64,000 nt of DNA from NCBI GenBank assembly GCA_951804985.1, contig OX638134.1, positions 84,113,679 to 84,177,678 of the forward strand. Reading direction: 5' to 3'. The position numbers and the translations under genes are program-made. How positions within the stretch are numbered: position 1 is the stretch's first letter; every line of letters begins with the position of its first letter. The stretch is from Dryomyza anilis (taxonomy: Eukaryota > Arthropoda > Insecta > Diptera > Dryomyzidae). This document shows positions 1 through 11,800 of the stretch, in pieces. Below the pieces are notes generated by a model, which ran no database searches, had not been told where the DNA came from, and saw nothing but the letters and a program-made list of their open reading frames with translations.

Positions 1-335
1 CAAAAAAACTTTGCAGATTTTAACCCCTCTATGACGCTTCGTTTAAAAGTTATGAAGGTTTTAAGAAAAACTTTTTTCAAACATTTATATCTTTGGTCCT
101 AGAAGGTAGATTTAAAAAAGTTATGTACCAAACGACAGCTTTAATATTCAGCATAAATTATGCAGACTTTGACCCCTCAACTTAAGAAAATGTCGAAATA
201 TCGAAAATAAAAAATCTGTGCAGTTTGTGATACGATTTATTGATTAATTTTATGATTTAGTTTGTAAATTAGGTAAATTTTAAAATAATTAATGTTCGAC
301 CATAACGCGTTTCGATGCAGGAGAGACGGACAATG
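1..335. other. AT-rich intergenic DNA, no gene seen
   Basis: Non-coding AT-rich sequence at the window edge. Two short phrases recur at about 20-30 and 165-175 (cagattttaacccct / cagactttgacccct), suggesting a local degenerate duplication. No reading frame or known element was recognised. Confidence 0.5.
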
Positions 336-359
336 CTATTTTTTCATTATTTCGAAAAA

Positions 360-600
360 TTTTCTAGGGAAAGAATTGTATGGAGTAAATTGTATGGGAA
401 AACATTTCTCGTGGAAGAATTGTGTCGGGTAAAAATTGTATGGGGAAAAATTGTCTCGAAAAATAACTGTCTCGGCTAAAAATTGTAAGGAGAAAAATTG
501 AAACGGGGAAAAATTGAAAAGGGAAGAATTGTAAAGGGAAAAATTGTATCGGGAAAGAATTGTCGGCGAACATTTGTTTGGGAAAAAGTTGTCTGTACAC
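360..600. repeat. Degenerate ~18-bp minisatellite (gaaaaattgtatcggg type)
   Basis: About a dozen imperfect units of the form gggaaaaattgtNNcg follow one another. The reverse strand gives open frames rich in F, P and S, which are a by-product of the repeat. Related gggaagaattctac units sit in the 3' parts of both Helitron-like elements (about 6370-6480 and 9005-9110), and shorter traces occur near 22326 and 23880. Confidence 0.75.
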
Positions 601-603
601 ATT

Positions 604-1620
604 TTGGGTAGCCCGTTAATATTAAAACTACTATAAATGATTCATTGATTAAAAAATAATAGAAATTCATAGAATTTATATTAATATTTAGAGGACTTTT
701 ATTTCAGTCGTGCTTTGAGTTCTCCATTTAAAAGCCTAAAAGACGCAAAATAATGCTATCGTATTTATAATAAAAACTCTTTAATTTATAACTTTACATA
801 AGACCTACTTCAAAAGAGAAAATCCTATATTTAGTCCCAAATTAAACCGCCATAATTCCATTAAATTATAAATTTAGCCCTAATTATAACTAAATCGTTA
901 ACCAGTTGCACTTTCGCACCTTTTTTTCGTGTGTTTCTTGAACAAACTGCATCTTTTTAAAAGCCTGTCACAACAAATGACTTGAACATGTTAAACACTT
1001 CACGCACATTTATCACAGACGCTCCTTCAGATTTTACAATACCATGTAAATAATTGATCAAAATATTACATCATAAGCATTGACCAGGGTCAACATTGTA
1101 ACAAAAACAAACCTACCTCAAAATAAATAAAAAATATTAGCTCTAAGCTTAGTGCAAGTCCCTATGTCAAGGGCCCAGCCTACGAATGCTTGACCCACAA
1201 TTAAGTGCGACCGAAACTGGGACGAACTCTGAACAACAAAAAAACCCAAAAATAATGTCAAAACAATAAAAATAAAAACTGACAGTGAATTAAAAATGCG
1301 AACACTAAAAAATATGTAGTGCATTTTATTATTGTTTTCATGTTTTTCAATTACCCACTCACGACGCACTCACGATGAACGCTCTCAAGACAACGATCGC
1401 TCATTGTCGCTTAAGCCGACTTCTTTTTATGTGGCGTGATTATCTTGTCAAGTGCTCGAGTGACGTCCGAGTGCGTCAAGTTCAATCGGCCAGATGGCGA
1501 TAAGAGACCTCGTGACGGGATGAAAATATTAGCTGCAGCATATGGCAGAGATTTTTATTTGGAGAAAAGATTTTTTGTTAATTTTATTATTTTTTAATTG
1601 AAAACAAATGCTAAAAATGC
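604..1620. other. AT-rich intergenic DNA, no gene seen
   Basis: No convincing coding sequence or repeat family was seen. A somewhat GC-richer patch at 1360-1530 shows no promoter or exon signal that I can support. Confidence 0.4.
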
Positions 1621-1674
1621 TAAATGCTAAAAATTGAATTTTTAGTACAAAAAAAAAAAAAAAAATTAGAAAAA

Positions 1675-3215
1675 AAAATTGAATTTTCAGTGAAAATGGA
1701 ATTTTTAGTGAAAAATTGAATTCTTAGTGAAAAATTGAATTTTTAGTGAAACATTGAATTTTTAGTGAAACATTGAATTTTTAGTTAAGAATTGAACTTT
1801 TAGTGAAATATTGGATTTTTAGTGAAAAATTTAATTTTTAGTGAAAAATTGAATTTTTAGTGAAAAATTGAATTTTTAGTGAAAAATTGAATTTTTAGTA
1901 AAAAAACTGAATTTTTAGTGAAAAATTGAATTTTTAGTTAAAAACTTAATTTTTAGTGAAAAATTTAATTTTTAGTGAAAATTGGATTTTAAGTGAAAAA
2001 TTTAATTTTAGCTGAAAAATTGAATTTTTAGTGAAAAATTGAATTTTTAGTGAAAAATTGAATTTTTAGTGAAAAATTGAATTTGTAGTGAAAAATTGAA
2101 TTTTTAGTGAAAAATTGAATTTTTAGTGAAAAATTGAATTTTTAGTGAAAAATTGAATTTTTAGTGAAAAAATGAATTTGTAGTGAAAAATTGAATTTGT
2201 AGTGAAAAATTGAATTTTTAGTGAAAATTTGAATTTTTAGTGAAAAATTTAATTTTTAGTGAACAATTGAATTTTTAGTGAAAATTGAATTTTTAGTGAA
2301 AAATTTAATTTTTAATGAAAAATTGAATTTTTAGTGAAAAATTGAATTTTTAGTGAAAAATTAAATTGTTTTGATAAATTGAATATTTAGTAAAAAATTG
2401 AATTTTTAGTGAAAAATTGAATTTTTAGTGAAAAATTGAATTTTTAGTGAAAAATTGAATTTTTAGTGAACATTTGACTTTTTAGTGAAAAATTCAATTT
2501 TTAGTGAAAAATTGAATTTTTAGTGAAAAATTCAATTTTTAGTGAAAAATTGAATTTTTAGTGAAAAATTGAATTTTTAGTGAAAAATTGAATTTTTAGT
2601 GAAAAATTGAATTTTTAGTGAAAAATTGAATTTTTAGTGAAAAATTGAATTTTTAGTTAAAAATTGAATTTTTAGTAAAAAATTGAATTTTTAGTGAAAA
2701 ATTGAATTTTTAGTGAAAAATTGAATTTTTAGTGAAAAATTGAATTTTTAGTGAAAAATTGAATTTTTAGTGAAAAATTGAATGTTTAGCGAAAAATTTA
2801 ATTTTTAGTGAAAAATTGAATTTTTAGTGAAAAATTTAATTTTTAGTGAAAAATTGAATTTTTAGTGAAAAATTTAATTTTTAGTGAAAATTTAATTTTT
2901 AGTGAAAATTTTAATTTTTAGTGAAAATTTTCATTTTTTGAGAAAAAAAATTTAATTTTTAGTGAAAATTGGATTTTAAGTGAAAAATTTAATTTTAGCT
3001 GAAAAATTGAATTTTAGTAAAAATATGAATTTTTATTGAAAAATTTAATTTTTTGAGAAAAAAATTAATTTTTAGTGAAAAGTTGAAAATTGAGTTTTTT
3101 TGTGATTAATTGAATTTTATATAAAAAAAATAATTTTTAGTGAAAAATTGAATATTTAGTGAAAAATTGAATTTTTAGTGCAAATTAAATTTTTAGTGAA
3201 AATTTGAATATAGTG
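1675..3215. repeat. 19-bp satellite, forward orientation (attgaatttttagtgaaaa)
   Basis: About 75-80 head-to-tail copies of attgaatttttagtgaaaa with scattered substitutions and 1-2 bp indels. The middle (about 2400-2780) is the most regular and the ends are the most decayed, as expected for unequal exchange. The same unit occurs in reverse complement at 25.8-27.1 kb and 31.7-32.9 kb. A MINE element abuts the right end. Confidence 0.95.
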
Positions 3216-3216
3216 A

Positions 3217-4007
3217 AAACGAGTTGGGAAAGTTAGGTCACATGGGTAAGTTCGGTCACATGGGGCGGATTTTTATAGTCGGTCGGGCCCGACTATGGAA
3301 TACCCTACACCTTTGGTGGGAATGCTTACCCTCAGAAAATTATTCATATATCAGAAATTTACGTCTTATATCCCCATAAATTAAAAATTTATATAAAGTA
3401 TAAAAAACTTAAAAAAAAAATTGAAAAATATAATTGGGCGGACCACGCCTATATTTAAAATTTTGAAAGGCTAATATTTCATAGATTTGATTTTAATAAT
3501 TTACGGATCAATTTTCGACTATGAAAACCCGGGAAATAATGAAAAAAAAATGTGGGCGGATCACGCCCATTTTTGGACCACATATTTTTAGACGAATTCT
3601 AACAATACGTTTTAAATTTTATAACTATACCTTGAATACTTTTCGAGTTATTAGTTCCGAAAGAGTTATATAAAAGTGACTTGTATGGGAGGTGGGCGTG
3701 TCCGTTGACCGATTTGGCTCATTTTCAAACTCAGTTCCTACTTTTGGCTAAAATATATTGAGACGAAATTTCATCGCATTCTGATCAGTATTTCTCAAGT
3801 TATTCTGTATTCGGACAGCAAGACAGCAAGACAGCAAGACAGCAAGACGGACAGACAGACAGACAGACGGACATGGCTAAACGGACTCGGGTAGTGATGC
3901 TGATCAAGAATATATATACTTTTCCATACCGGACACGCCTCCTAAGGGGCGTTACAATATATGCACAAAGTTAATATACCCTGTACCTCATAGGTGTAGG
4001 GTATAAT
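3217..4007 (-). mobile_element. MINE (mini-me) element, copy 1
   Basis: The left end matches the start of the copy at 58.6 kb (agttgggaa..gttag.tcacatggg). It is followed by a short hairpin at about 3276-3297 (tagtcgg..cccgacta). Near the right end lie (GACA)n at 3850-3872, a conserved core containing tgatcaagaa, and a TA-rich run at 3910-3920. It closes with gtgtagggtataa. A TA tract and a GTCY tract flanking a conserved core is the diagnostic layout of dipteran mini-me elements. It is the most diverged of the three copies and has no coding capacity. Confidence 0.8.
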
Positions 4008-4289
4008 TAAATTCAAATATTTATTTAATTTAATTATTTCATTTTCATTTCATACCATTTATTTCCGTACCATTTATTTCCGTTTCTTTTGTGAAACCAT
4101 CTAAGCTAATTGTTTTCATATTAACTATCGAAACTTGTTTATCACACCATGACAATTGCAATTTCTGCCACTGCTAGTGACAATAATCACTACGAAGGTC
4201 TTTTGAACCAGCTTCAGACCATTAGAAATCGAAAGTCATTGTTCAACCAACATTCCCTACTTCAGTAATTGAGAAATAAGATTTTCCCC

Positions 4290-4326
4290 ATAAATATGCG
4301 AGCAACATACGTCACAAACATCAGTT
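4290..4326 (+). promoter_or_regulatory. Core promoter: TATA-like box and TCAGTT initiator
   Basis: ATAAATA at 4290-4296 is followed by TCAGTT at 4321-4326, with the initiator A at 4323. That puts the TATA start at about -33, the normal insect spacing. The implied 5' UTR is about 64 nt before the ATG at 4387. Confidence 0.75.
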
Positions 4327-4386
4327 CTTATTGGAATTTCACAGAAGTTAATTCAAATTAAGAAACTTTTGCCACCATCTCTCATC

Positions 4387-4825
4387 ATGTTCAAAGTGGT
4401 AGGTTTAATAATTTTTTGAATATTTTATATAATACTATTTAAATCATATCTAATTCCAGTTGATTCTGTCCTTTGCACTCTTCGCCCTGGTCGCCGCACG
4501 TCCTGGTCTCATTACCGCCGATACATATGCGACGACTTCATTCCTGGAACCGATCAAGATTGGCGAAGTTGTGCATAGCGTACCCAGCGCCATCTCCCAT
4601 CAGAGTCAGACAGTTGTACATGGTTCGACGCACGTAGTCAGTGATGTTGTTGCTGCGACTCCAGTTGTTGCAGCGACCCCGGTTGTTGCCGATACCGTCG
4701 CAGTGTTGCCACCCAGCGAAGTTTCCTATCACGGTGCTCCTTTGATCAAAAGTATAGCAGCTGCCTCGGCTTTGGCGACGCCACTTGTGGCAACATACGC
4801 TGCCCCAGTTGCGATTTATCATTAA
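4387..4825 (+). CDS. Retinin-like cuticular protein 1 (125 aa)
   Basis: Two exons, 4387-4398 (MFKV) and 4460-4825, joined in phase 0 across a 61-nt intron (GTAGGT ... TTCCAG). The predicted protein is 125 aa. Residues 1-18 form a hydrophobic signal peptide ending in VAARPG, a cleavage region shared by four other genes here. The mature protein carries the retinin-type core (PSAISHQSQTVVHG, about residues 49-62), then Ala/Val-rich low complexity with a repeated VVAATP unit, and ends AAPVAIYH. In Drosophila this family is secreted into cuticle or the corneal lens surface. Extracellular structural function is inferred from family. A polyadenylation signal follows 15 nt after the stop. The start is fixed by the shared MFKx exon, the promoter upstream and the strong splice sites. 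Confidence 0.9.
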
Positions 4826-4839
4826 TTTTGAAAATTTTA

Positions 4840-4845
4840 AATAAA
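4840..4845 (+). terminator. Polyadenylation signal AATAAA, gene at 4.4 kb
   Basis: AATAAA lies 15 nt after the TAA stop at 4823-4825, giving a very short 3' UTR. Confidence 0.65.
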
Positions 4846-4970
4846 AATAATTGTTATATTTTATAAAAACGAATTCCTTGGATATTTTTAATTATTTTTT
4901 TAATCAGAAAAACAACATAAAAGTACTTATTAGGTTCTTTAGATCATAATTCCAATATTATAATTAAGTA

Positions 4971-6744
4971 TCCTATTAATATAATAAATCTGTTTGTTCG
5001 TTTGTACGTTTGTACGTTTGTACGTTTGTTCCGCTTCTCCGTCTAAACGGCTGATCCGATTTCCTTGAAATTTTTACCACAGATGCGGTATGGTCTGGAA
5101 GGAATGATAGGCTATATATGGGTGGGATTGGACAAAGAGGCGTGGCACCTCCCATGCAACCTAAACACGATATAACTCGGCACTTTCACCAGCAACGAAC
5201 ATGAAACAAAAAACTCAAACACAAAAAAAAAATTAAAAACAAAAAAGCAAAAGCACAACACAAAACAAAAGCAAAAATACAAAAACAAAACCAATCACAT
5301 AAAACCACAATCCAAACTAAATGAAAAACAAAAAAAGGAAAGAAAAAGAAAAACAAACTCAACACACTAAAACTAACCAAACTAAAACTCACCACACTAA
5401 AATTCACCCTTAAATTAACCACACTAAAACCCACCACACTATAATTCACCACATAAAAACTCACCACACTAAAACTCACCACACAAAAACTCACCACACT
5501 TAAACTCACCACACTAAAACTCACCACACTAAAACTCACCACACTTAAACTCACCACACAAAAATTCAACACACTAAAATTCACCACACCAAAATTCACC
5601 ACACTAAAACGCACCATACTAAAACTCACCACACAAAAACTCACCACACTTAAACTCACCACACTAAAACTCACCACACTTAAATTCACCACACAAAAAT
5701 TCAGCACACTAAAATTCATCACACTAAAACCCACCACACTAAAATTTCACCACACTAAAACTCACCACACTAAAATTCAACACACTAAAACTAACCACAC
5801 TAAAATTTCTCCACATTAAAACTCATCACACTAAAACTCACTATACCCAAAAGTCGCCACACTAAAACTCACCACACTTAAACTCACCATACCAAAACTC
5901 ACCACACTAAAACTTACCACACTAAAACTCACCACACTAAAACTCACCACACTAAAACTCACCACACAAAAATTCAACACACTAAAATTGACCACACTAA
6001 AACTCACCGCACTAAAATTCACCACACTAAAACCCACCACACTATAATTAACCACACTAAAACTCACCACCCTAAAATTCACTACACTAAAACTCACCAC
6101 AATAAAATTCATCACATTGAAATTCATCACACTAAAACTCACCACAATAAAATTCACCACACTAAAACTCGCTACACTAAAACACGCCACACTAAAACAC
6201 GCCACACTAAAACACGCCACATTAAAATTCACCACACTTAAAAACACCACACTTAAACTCACCACACTCAAATTCACCACACCAAAACTAACCACAATTA
6301 ATCTCACCACTCCAAAATTCACCACATCTAAACTCACCACACCGAAACTTACTACATTAAAACCCACCACACTAAAACTTCTACTGGGAAAAACTCTACG
6401 GGGAAGAATTCTACGAGAAAGAATTCTACCGGGAACAATTCTACCGGGATAAATTCTACGTTGAGAATTCTACGGGAAAGCGTTCTATGTGGATTTTACG
6501 GGGAAGATTTCTACTGGGAATAATTCTGCGGGGAAGCGCAGTCTGAGAAAAAAATTGTCTTTGAGAAAAGTTGTTTTGGCGGAGAATTATTTGGTTACCA
6601 CATTTATAAAACGAATAAAAAAATTTCAACAGCTAAGCACGGGCCCCTCATATAAATAATAAAATGTTTTTTTATATTAATAAAATCGCTCCATATCTTT
6701 GAATTCAGAAAATCTTGGCACGAGTCGTGCACGGGTCCAGCTAG
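4971..6744 (+). mobile_element. Non-autonomous Helitron-like element 1 (1774 bp)
   Basis: It begins TCCTATTAATAT after an A (4970) and ends CTAG (6741-6744) before a T (6745). A GC-rich hairpin (gcacg-agt-cgtgc, 6718-6730) lies 10 nt before the CTAG. A 5' TC, 3' CTRR with a nearby hairpin, insertion between A and T and no target duplication are Helitron hallmarks. Inside are a 5' segment with (GTTTGTAC)n, a stretch ending gcgtggcacctcccat, an A-rich spacer, a 15-bp minisatellite at about 5357-6374, and gggaagaattctac units. No Rep/helicase is encoded. The second copy at 6766 confirms both ends. Confidence 0.8.
5357..6374 (+). repeat. 15-bp minisatellite (caccacactaaaact)n inside Helitron 1
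   Basis: Roughly 65 tandem 15-mers with common variants (cttaaa, caaaaa, aaaatt). Because the unit is a multiple of 3 and lacks stops in several frames, it gives spurious long reading frames on both strands (KLTTL on +, FSVVS on -). Confidence 0.95.
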
Positions 6745-6765
6745 TGTACAATATTTATTATCCTA

Positions 6766-9372
6766 TCCTATTAATATAATAAATCTGTTTGTTCGTTTGT
6801 ATGTTTGTACGTTTGTACGTTTGTACGTTTGTTCCGCTTCTCCGTCTAAACGGCTGATCCGATTTCCTTGAAATTTTTGCCACAGATGCGGTATGGTCTG
6901 GAAGGAATGATAGGCTATATATGGGCGGGATTGGACAAAGAGGCGTGGCACCTCCCATACAACCTAAACTTTCAATACGATATAACTCGGCACTTTCACC
7001 AGCTACGAACATGAAACAAAAAACTCAAATACAAAAAAAAATTAAAATCAAAAAAGCAAAAGCACAAAACAAAACAAAACAAAAGCAAAAATACAAAAAC
7101 AAAAGCAATCACGTTTGTTCCGCTTCTCCATCTAAACGGCTGATCCGATTGTCTTGAAATTTTTACCACAGATGCGGTATGGTCTGGAAGGAATGATAGG
7201 CTATACATGGGCGGGATTGGACAAAGAGTCGTGGCACCTCCCATATAACCTAAACTTTCAATACGATATAACTCGGCACTTTCACCAGCTACGAACATGA
7301 AACAAAAAACTCAAATACAAAAAAAAAATTAAAAACAAAAAAGCAAAAGCACAAAACAAAATCAAAAATACAAAAACAAAAGCAATCACGTTTGTTCAGC
7401 TTCTCCATCTAAACGGCTGATCGGATTGTCTTGAAAATTTTACCACAGCTGCGGTATGGTCTGGAAGGAATGATAGGCTATATATGGGCGGGATTTTACA
7501 AAGAGGCGTGGCACCTCCCATGCTACGATCATGAAACAAAAAACTCAAATATAAAAAAAATTTAAAAACAAAAACGCAAAAGCACAACACAAAACAAAAG
7601 CAGAAATACAAAAACAAAACTAATCACATAAAACCACAATCCAAACTAAATGAAAAACATAAAAGGAAAGAAAAAGAAAAACAAACTCACCACACTAAAA
7701 CTAAAACTCACCACACTAAAATTCACCCTTAAATTAACCACACTAAAACCCACCACACTAAAACTCACCACACTAAAATTCACTACACTAAAACTCACCA
7801 CACTAAAACTCAGCACACTTAAACTCACCACACAAAAACTTACCACACTAAAACTCACCACACTAAAACTCACCACACAAAATCTCACCACACTAAAACT
7901 CACCACACTAAAACTCACCACACTTAAACTCACCACACTAAAACTCACCACACTAAAACTCACCACACTTAAACTCACCACACAAAAATTCAACACACTA
8001 AAACTCACCAGACCAAAACTCACCACACTAAAACTCACCACACTAAAACTCACCGCACTAAAACTCACCACACTAAAACTCACCACACTAAAACTCACCA
8101 CACTAAAACTCACCACACTTAAACTCACCACACTAAAACTCACCACACTTAAACTCACCACCCAAAAATTCAACACACTAAAATTCACCACACTAAAACC
8201 CACCACACTAAAATTTCACCACACTAAAACTCACCACACTAACATTCACCACACTGAAACTCACCACACAAAATTTCACCACATTAAAACTCACCACACT
8301 AAAACTCACTACACTTAAATGTCACCACACTTAAACTCACCGCACTAAAATTCACAACACCAAAACTCACCACACTTAAACTCACCATACCAAAACTCAC
8401 CACACTAAAACTTACCAAACCAAAACTCACCACACTAAAACTCACCACACTAAAACTCACCACACAAAAATTCAACACACTAAAATTCACCACACTTTAA
8501 CTCACCACACTAAAACTCACTACACTAAAATTTCACCACATTAAAATGCACCACTTTTAAACTCACCACATTAAAACTCACTACACTTAAATTTCGATAC
8601 ACTTAAACTCACCGCACTAAAATTCACCACACTAAAACCCTCCACACTAAAACTCACTAAAACCACAATAAAATTCATAACATTAAAATTCATCACACTA
8701 AAACTCACCACAATAAAATTCACCACACTAAAACTCGCTACACTAAAACACGCCACTCTAAAACACGCCACATTAAAATTCACCACTTTAAAACCCACCA
8801 CACTATAATTGACCACACTAATATTCACCACACTTAAAAACACCACACTTAAACTCACCACACTCAAATTCACCACACTAAAACTCACCACACTAAAACT
8901 CACCAAACCAAAAATAACCACAATTAAACTCACCACTCCAAAATTCACCACACCTAAACTCACCACACCGAAACTTACTACATTAAAACCCTCCACACTA
9001 AAACTTCTACTGGGAAAAACTCTACGGGGAAGAATTCTACGGGAAAGAATTCTACCGGGAACAATTCTACCGGGATAAATTCTACGTTGAGAATTCTACG
9101 GGAAAGCGTTCTATGTGGATTTCACGGGGAAGATTTCTACTGGGAATAATTCTGCGGAGAAGCGCAGTCTGAGAAAAAATTGTCTTTGAGAAAAGTTGTT
9201 TTGGCGGAGAATTATTTGGTTACCACATTTATAAAACCAATAAAAAAATTTCAACAGCTAAGCACGGGCCCCTCATATAAATAAATAATAAAATGTTTTT
9301 TATATTAATAAAATCGCTCCATATCTTTGAATTCAGAAAATCTTGGCACGAGTCGTGCACGGGTCCAGCTAG
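6766..9372 (+). mobile_element. Non-autonomous Helitron-like element 2 (2607 bp)
   Basis: Same termini as the preceding copy: TCCTATTAAT after A6765 and CTAG (9369-9372) before T9373, with the hairpin at 9346-9358. It differs by a tandem triplication of the 5' segment: units start near 6830, 7112 and 7389, about 280 bp each, joined at caatcacgtttgtt. Its 15-bp minisatellite is also longer (about 7682-9003). Only 21 bp separate the two copies. The bases after each 3' end resemble each other (tgtacaatattta / tttataatatttg), suggesting tandem duplication rather than two independent insertions. Confidence 0.78.
7682..9003 (+). repeat. 15-bp minisatellite inside Helitron 2
   Basis: About 85 tandem copies of the caccacactaaaact unit, most homogeneous at 7740-8160, including runs of identical 15-mers. 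That points to more recent expansion than in copy 1. Confidence 0.95.
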
Positions 9373-9737
9373 TTTATAATATTTGTATTGAAAACGAATC
9401 TTTAAATGAATCGATTCATTATTTACTTTTTAAATATTATTGTTATATGACGGACAATTTTGTCGACTAATACAAAAAGACTTGAAAAATCGAATGCTGA
9501 AACTTAAAAACGCGATTTCTGTCAAATTTCAATATTATTTCTATCGGAAGTCGGAATATATTTAAATTTAAAATTACGGATCACGGAAGTGGTCCTTCAT
9601 TTCGAGTATTTTCTTACCAAGCAAATTAATTTTAATCTTGTGATACATCATTGGAAATTGCCTAAAACATGAGTAAAACAATGATATTCATTTTGCAATA
9701 GATTATAATTTACAACCACTTGACTAGGTCATGGCAG

Positions 9738-9921
9738 TACACACATAATAGAGATTTGTTGCGCCAACCAACTCTTTGCTCAACTAACTTATTCGGTACT
9801 CTCAATCGCTAAGTCGTTTGTTATTGTCGAAAGTGAAATGGTTGTAGTTTGGACTACAACTAATTTTGAACTGTTTTAGAACAATTTAGTATAGATTTGA
9901 AACCATAGGGAGTGTGTATAT
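9738..9921 (+). mobile_element. Small MITE family C, copy 1 (~184 bp)
   Basis: The ends read tacacaca ... tgtgtata, a short inverted terminus. The interior (gagatttgttgc..ccaactctttgc..., ttagaacaatttagta) matches 52151-52333 in reverse complement. Found only by comparing the two copies; no coding capacity. Confidence 0.6.
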
Positions 9922-10534
9922 GCTAATATTTTAAAGCTCCAACCGAATAAGACAGTTCTGCTAACAAATATGTAGACAATTTGATTGAACCGAATGAAGT
10001 TAGTTGATACAACTAACATTTCGTTTTTCGTGTAATATGCATTTATTAAACACCCTGTTTCTTAGAATGGGTGCAAAATTAGTCATTTTTTATTAAATTT
10101 TTTGTTTTGAGTCAGAGAAAGACCACCTGAATTATTGACATCGATGAACCAAACATCTTGTATATAACCGACAATAAGGATGAATATTCAATTTAGTAAT
10201 CCACGTCTCGTTCATCCTGGAACGAGACATGGCCGGTACGCAAAATAAAATATATTTTCTTCTTGATTCTTATTCTCTCAGACTGTCTATTGAAATCACG
10301 ATTTTAAGGAAAGATATAGAATTAAATCAGTGAAACAGAAAACATAGATTACTTGTATAAATACGCTGTCTGGTATTAGAAATGGATGTGATTCATAGAA
10401 CTTTATCTTATGTTTCGCTGGTTTTTGAATATTTGCGTCATTTATGATTGATTCCAGGAAGTAGTGTATTTTTTTAATAAATATCTTTATTTATTTTGTT
10501 TATATAAATTCCATAAGTTTTATTAATTTCTATA
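9922..10534. other. Intergenic, no gene seen
   Basis: AT-rich DNA. A short perfect-stem hairpin (tctcgttc..ggaacgaga, about 10207-10228) is the only structure noticed. Confidence 0.4.
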
Positions 10535-10590
10535 ATGTTCTTACTTCAAAATTTCTCATGCGACCTAACCATCCTTACTGGTTTTATATT
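10535..10590 (+). mobile_element. Terminal fragment of a MINE element
   Basis: Reads acttcaaaatttctcatg..acctaacc..ccttactggttttata. This lines up with the terminal ~55 bp of the MINE copy ending at 48858, with about 8 differences. The rest of the element is absent. Confidence 0.6.
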
Positions 10591-11048
10591 TTTATAAAAA
10601 TGCTTAAACCTAGCAAACCAAAAGATATTGTATCACAATACCGATACAATTGCATTTATAGATCTAAATTAATGATTTTGATGTTCTACAATGTTACGAA
10701 ATTTATACGGTTTTCGATAATATCTACTCCATATATAACCATAAAATTAATACCATAATTAATAGTTTTTACTATTGAAATAAGTCAATAGGATTGAAAC
10801 TATTAATTCAATCTGTAAATCCCATTAAATACTACAAAATACTATAGAACTATTTTTGATTTTGTATGAAAGTATTTATTTTTTTTATACTATTAAATCA
10901 ATAATTGTCCTATTGACAAATTTTAATAAGACAAGAATTTTAATGGGACAAGACTTATCTTTAAATTATTTTGATAAACATATCGAAAAATTATCGTTCT
11001 GTTATTATATTAAAAAAAATCGTCATATCGTAAAATTCTATAATATAT
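10591..11048. other. AT-rich intergenic, no gene seen
   Basis: Open frames of 66-67 codons here have AT-driven composition (I, K, F, Y rich), no signal or domain, and no promoter or splice context. I do not support them as genes. Confidence 0.5.
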
Positions 11049-11049
11049 C

Positions 11050-11306
11050 ATTATTGTAAAACGAAAAGTCACCAAATACATTTTTATGAAAAACTTAAAT
11101 TTCGACTTTGTTGAATAATATTATAAAAAGTAATTGATGCATTTTAAAAATTGAAATATATATTGATAAATTTACATTTTCTTAGCATGTGGTAAACAAA
11201 ATTGAGATCATCGATGAAAAACTGACAGATATATAACGTTTTTTGTAAATGAATATTTGGCATTTTGAAAATGTATTTGGTGACTTTTTGTTCTACAACG
11301 ACGACA
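11050..11306. mobile_element. MITE family B, uninterrupted copy (~255 bp)
   Basis: It starts acgaaaagtcaccaaataca and ends tgtatttggtgactttttgt..tacaacgacgac, an inverted pair of about 25-35 bp. The same termini bound 20233-20840, where another element is inserted, and a partial copy lies at about 44555-44680. Non-coding. Confidence 0.65.
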
Positions 11307-11509
11307 TAAACTATAAATTGTTAATCATGCTAATTATTTGCAGTCGAATAACGTTTTCGGAGAAAATTTATTATTGAATCCGTGCGAGTTGAGATCCGCA
11401 AAAAGTACTCTGAATCTCAGTTGACTTTTGTGAAGTGTAAAATAATAATTAAATTCAATAAATAAATTCAAACCATTTTCAAACATTTTTAATAAAACTT
11501 AATTTTTTT

Positions 11510-11800
11510 TGGCCATTACAACCCATAAAGGCTCTCCTAAGTTCACCATCACTGGGTACAGAATTGAACACAATTCTGCTGGAGTATTTTTATCTATATG
11601 CTCGACATGTCCAAGTAATTAGAGGCGCATGACTATGTCAATGTCGGCGTACAGCTTCTACAGTTTTTCGTTCCATTTGATTCTCGTTTTGAATGGATAT
11701 CGGGTCATAAGTTTTCTAAAGAATCTTCCCCATCGGAGTTAGCAAGCGTCCATGCCTCAGGGCCGTAGACGAGAACTAATACGACAGCAGACTCCGTTTC
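11510..11800 (-). pseudogene. Decayed LINE ORF2 C-terminal fragment
   Basis: The reverse strand reads LVYGPEAWTLANSD, then after a frame change LYADIDIVMR and LLGHVEHIDKNTPAEL. The order LLYGSEAW-type motif, Y-(D/E)LY-type motif, LGHV.R-type motif is typical of the region after the reverse transcriptase domain in several non-LTR retrotransposon ORF2 proteins. Several in-frame stops and shifts make it dead. The clade is uncertain; RTE-like is possible. No poly(A) tail was seen. Confidence 0.65.

Noticed and set aside
1675..3215. CRISPR-like array
   Set aside because: There are no spacers: the 19-bp units follow one another directly, in a eukaryotic context.
5186..8206. Long - strand frames of FSVVS repeats
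   Set aside because: Antisense reading of the same minisatellite.
7650..8318. 222-codon + strand frame of KLTTL repeats, and similar frames at 6117-6452 and 8809-9078
   Set aside because: Produced by a 15-bp minisatellite lacking stops; no promoter, signal peptide or conserved domain, and both strands are open.
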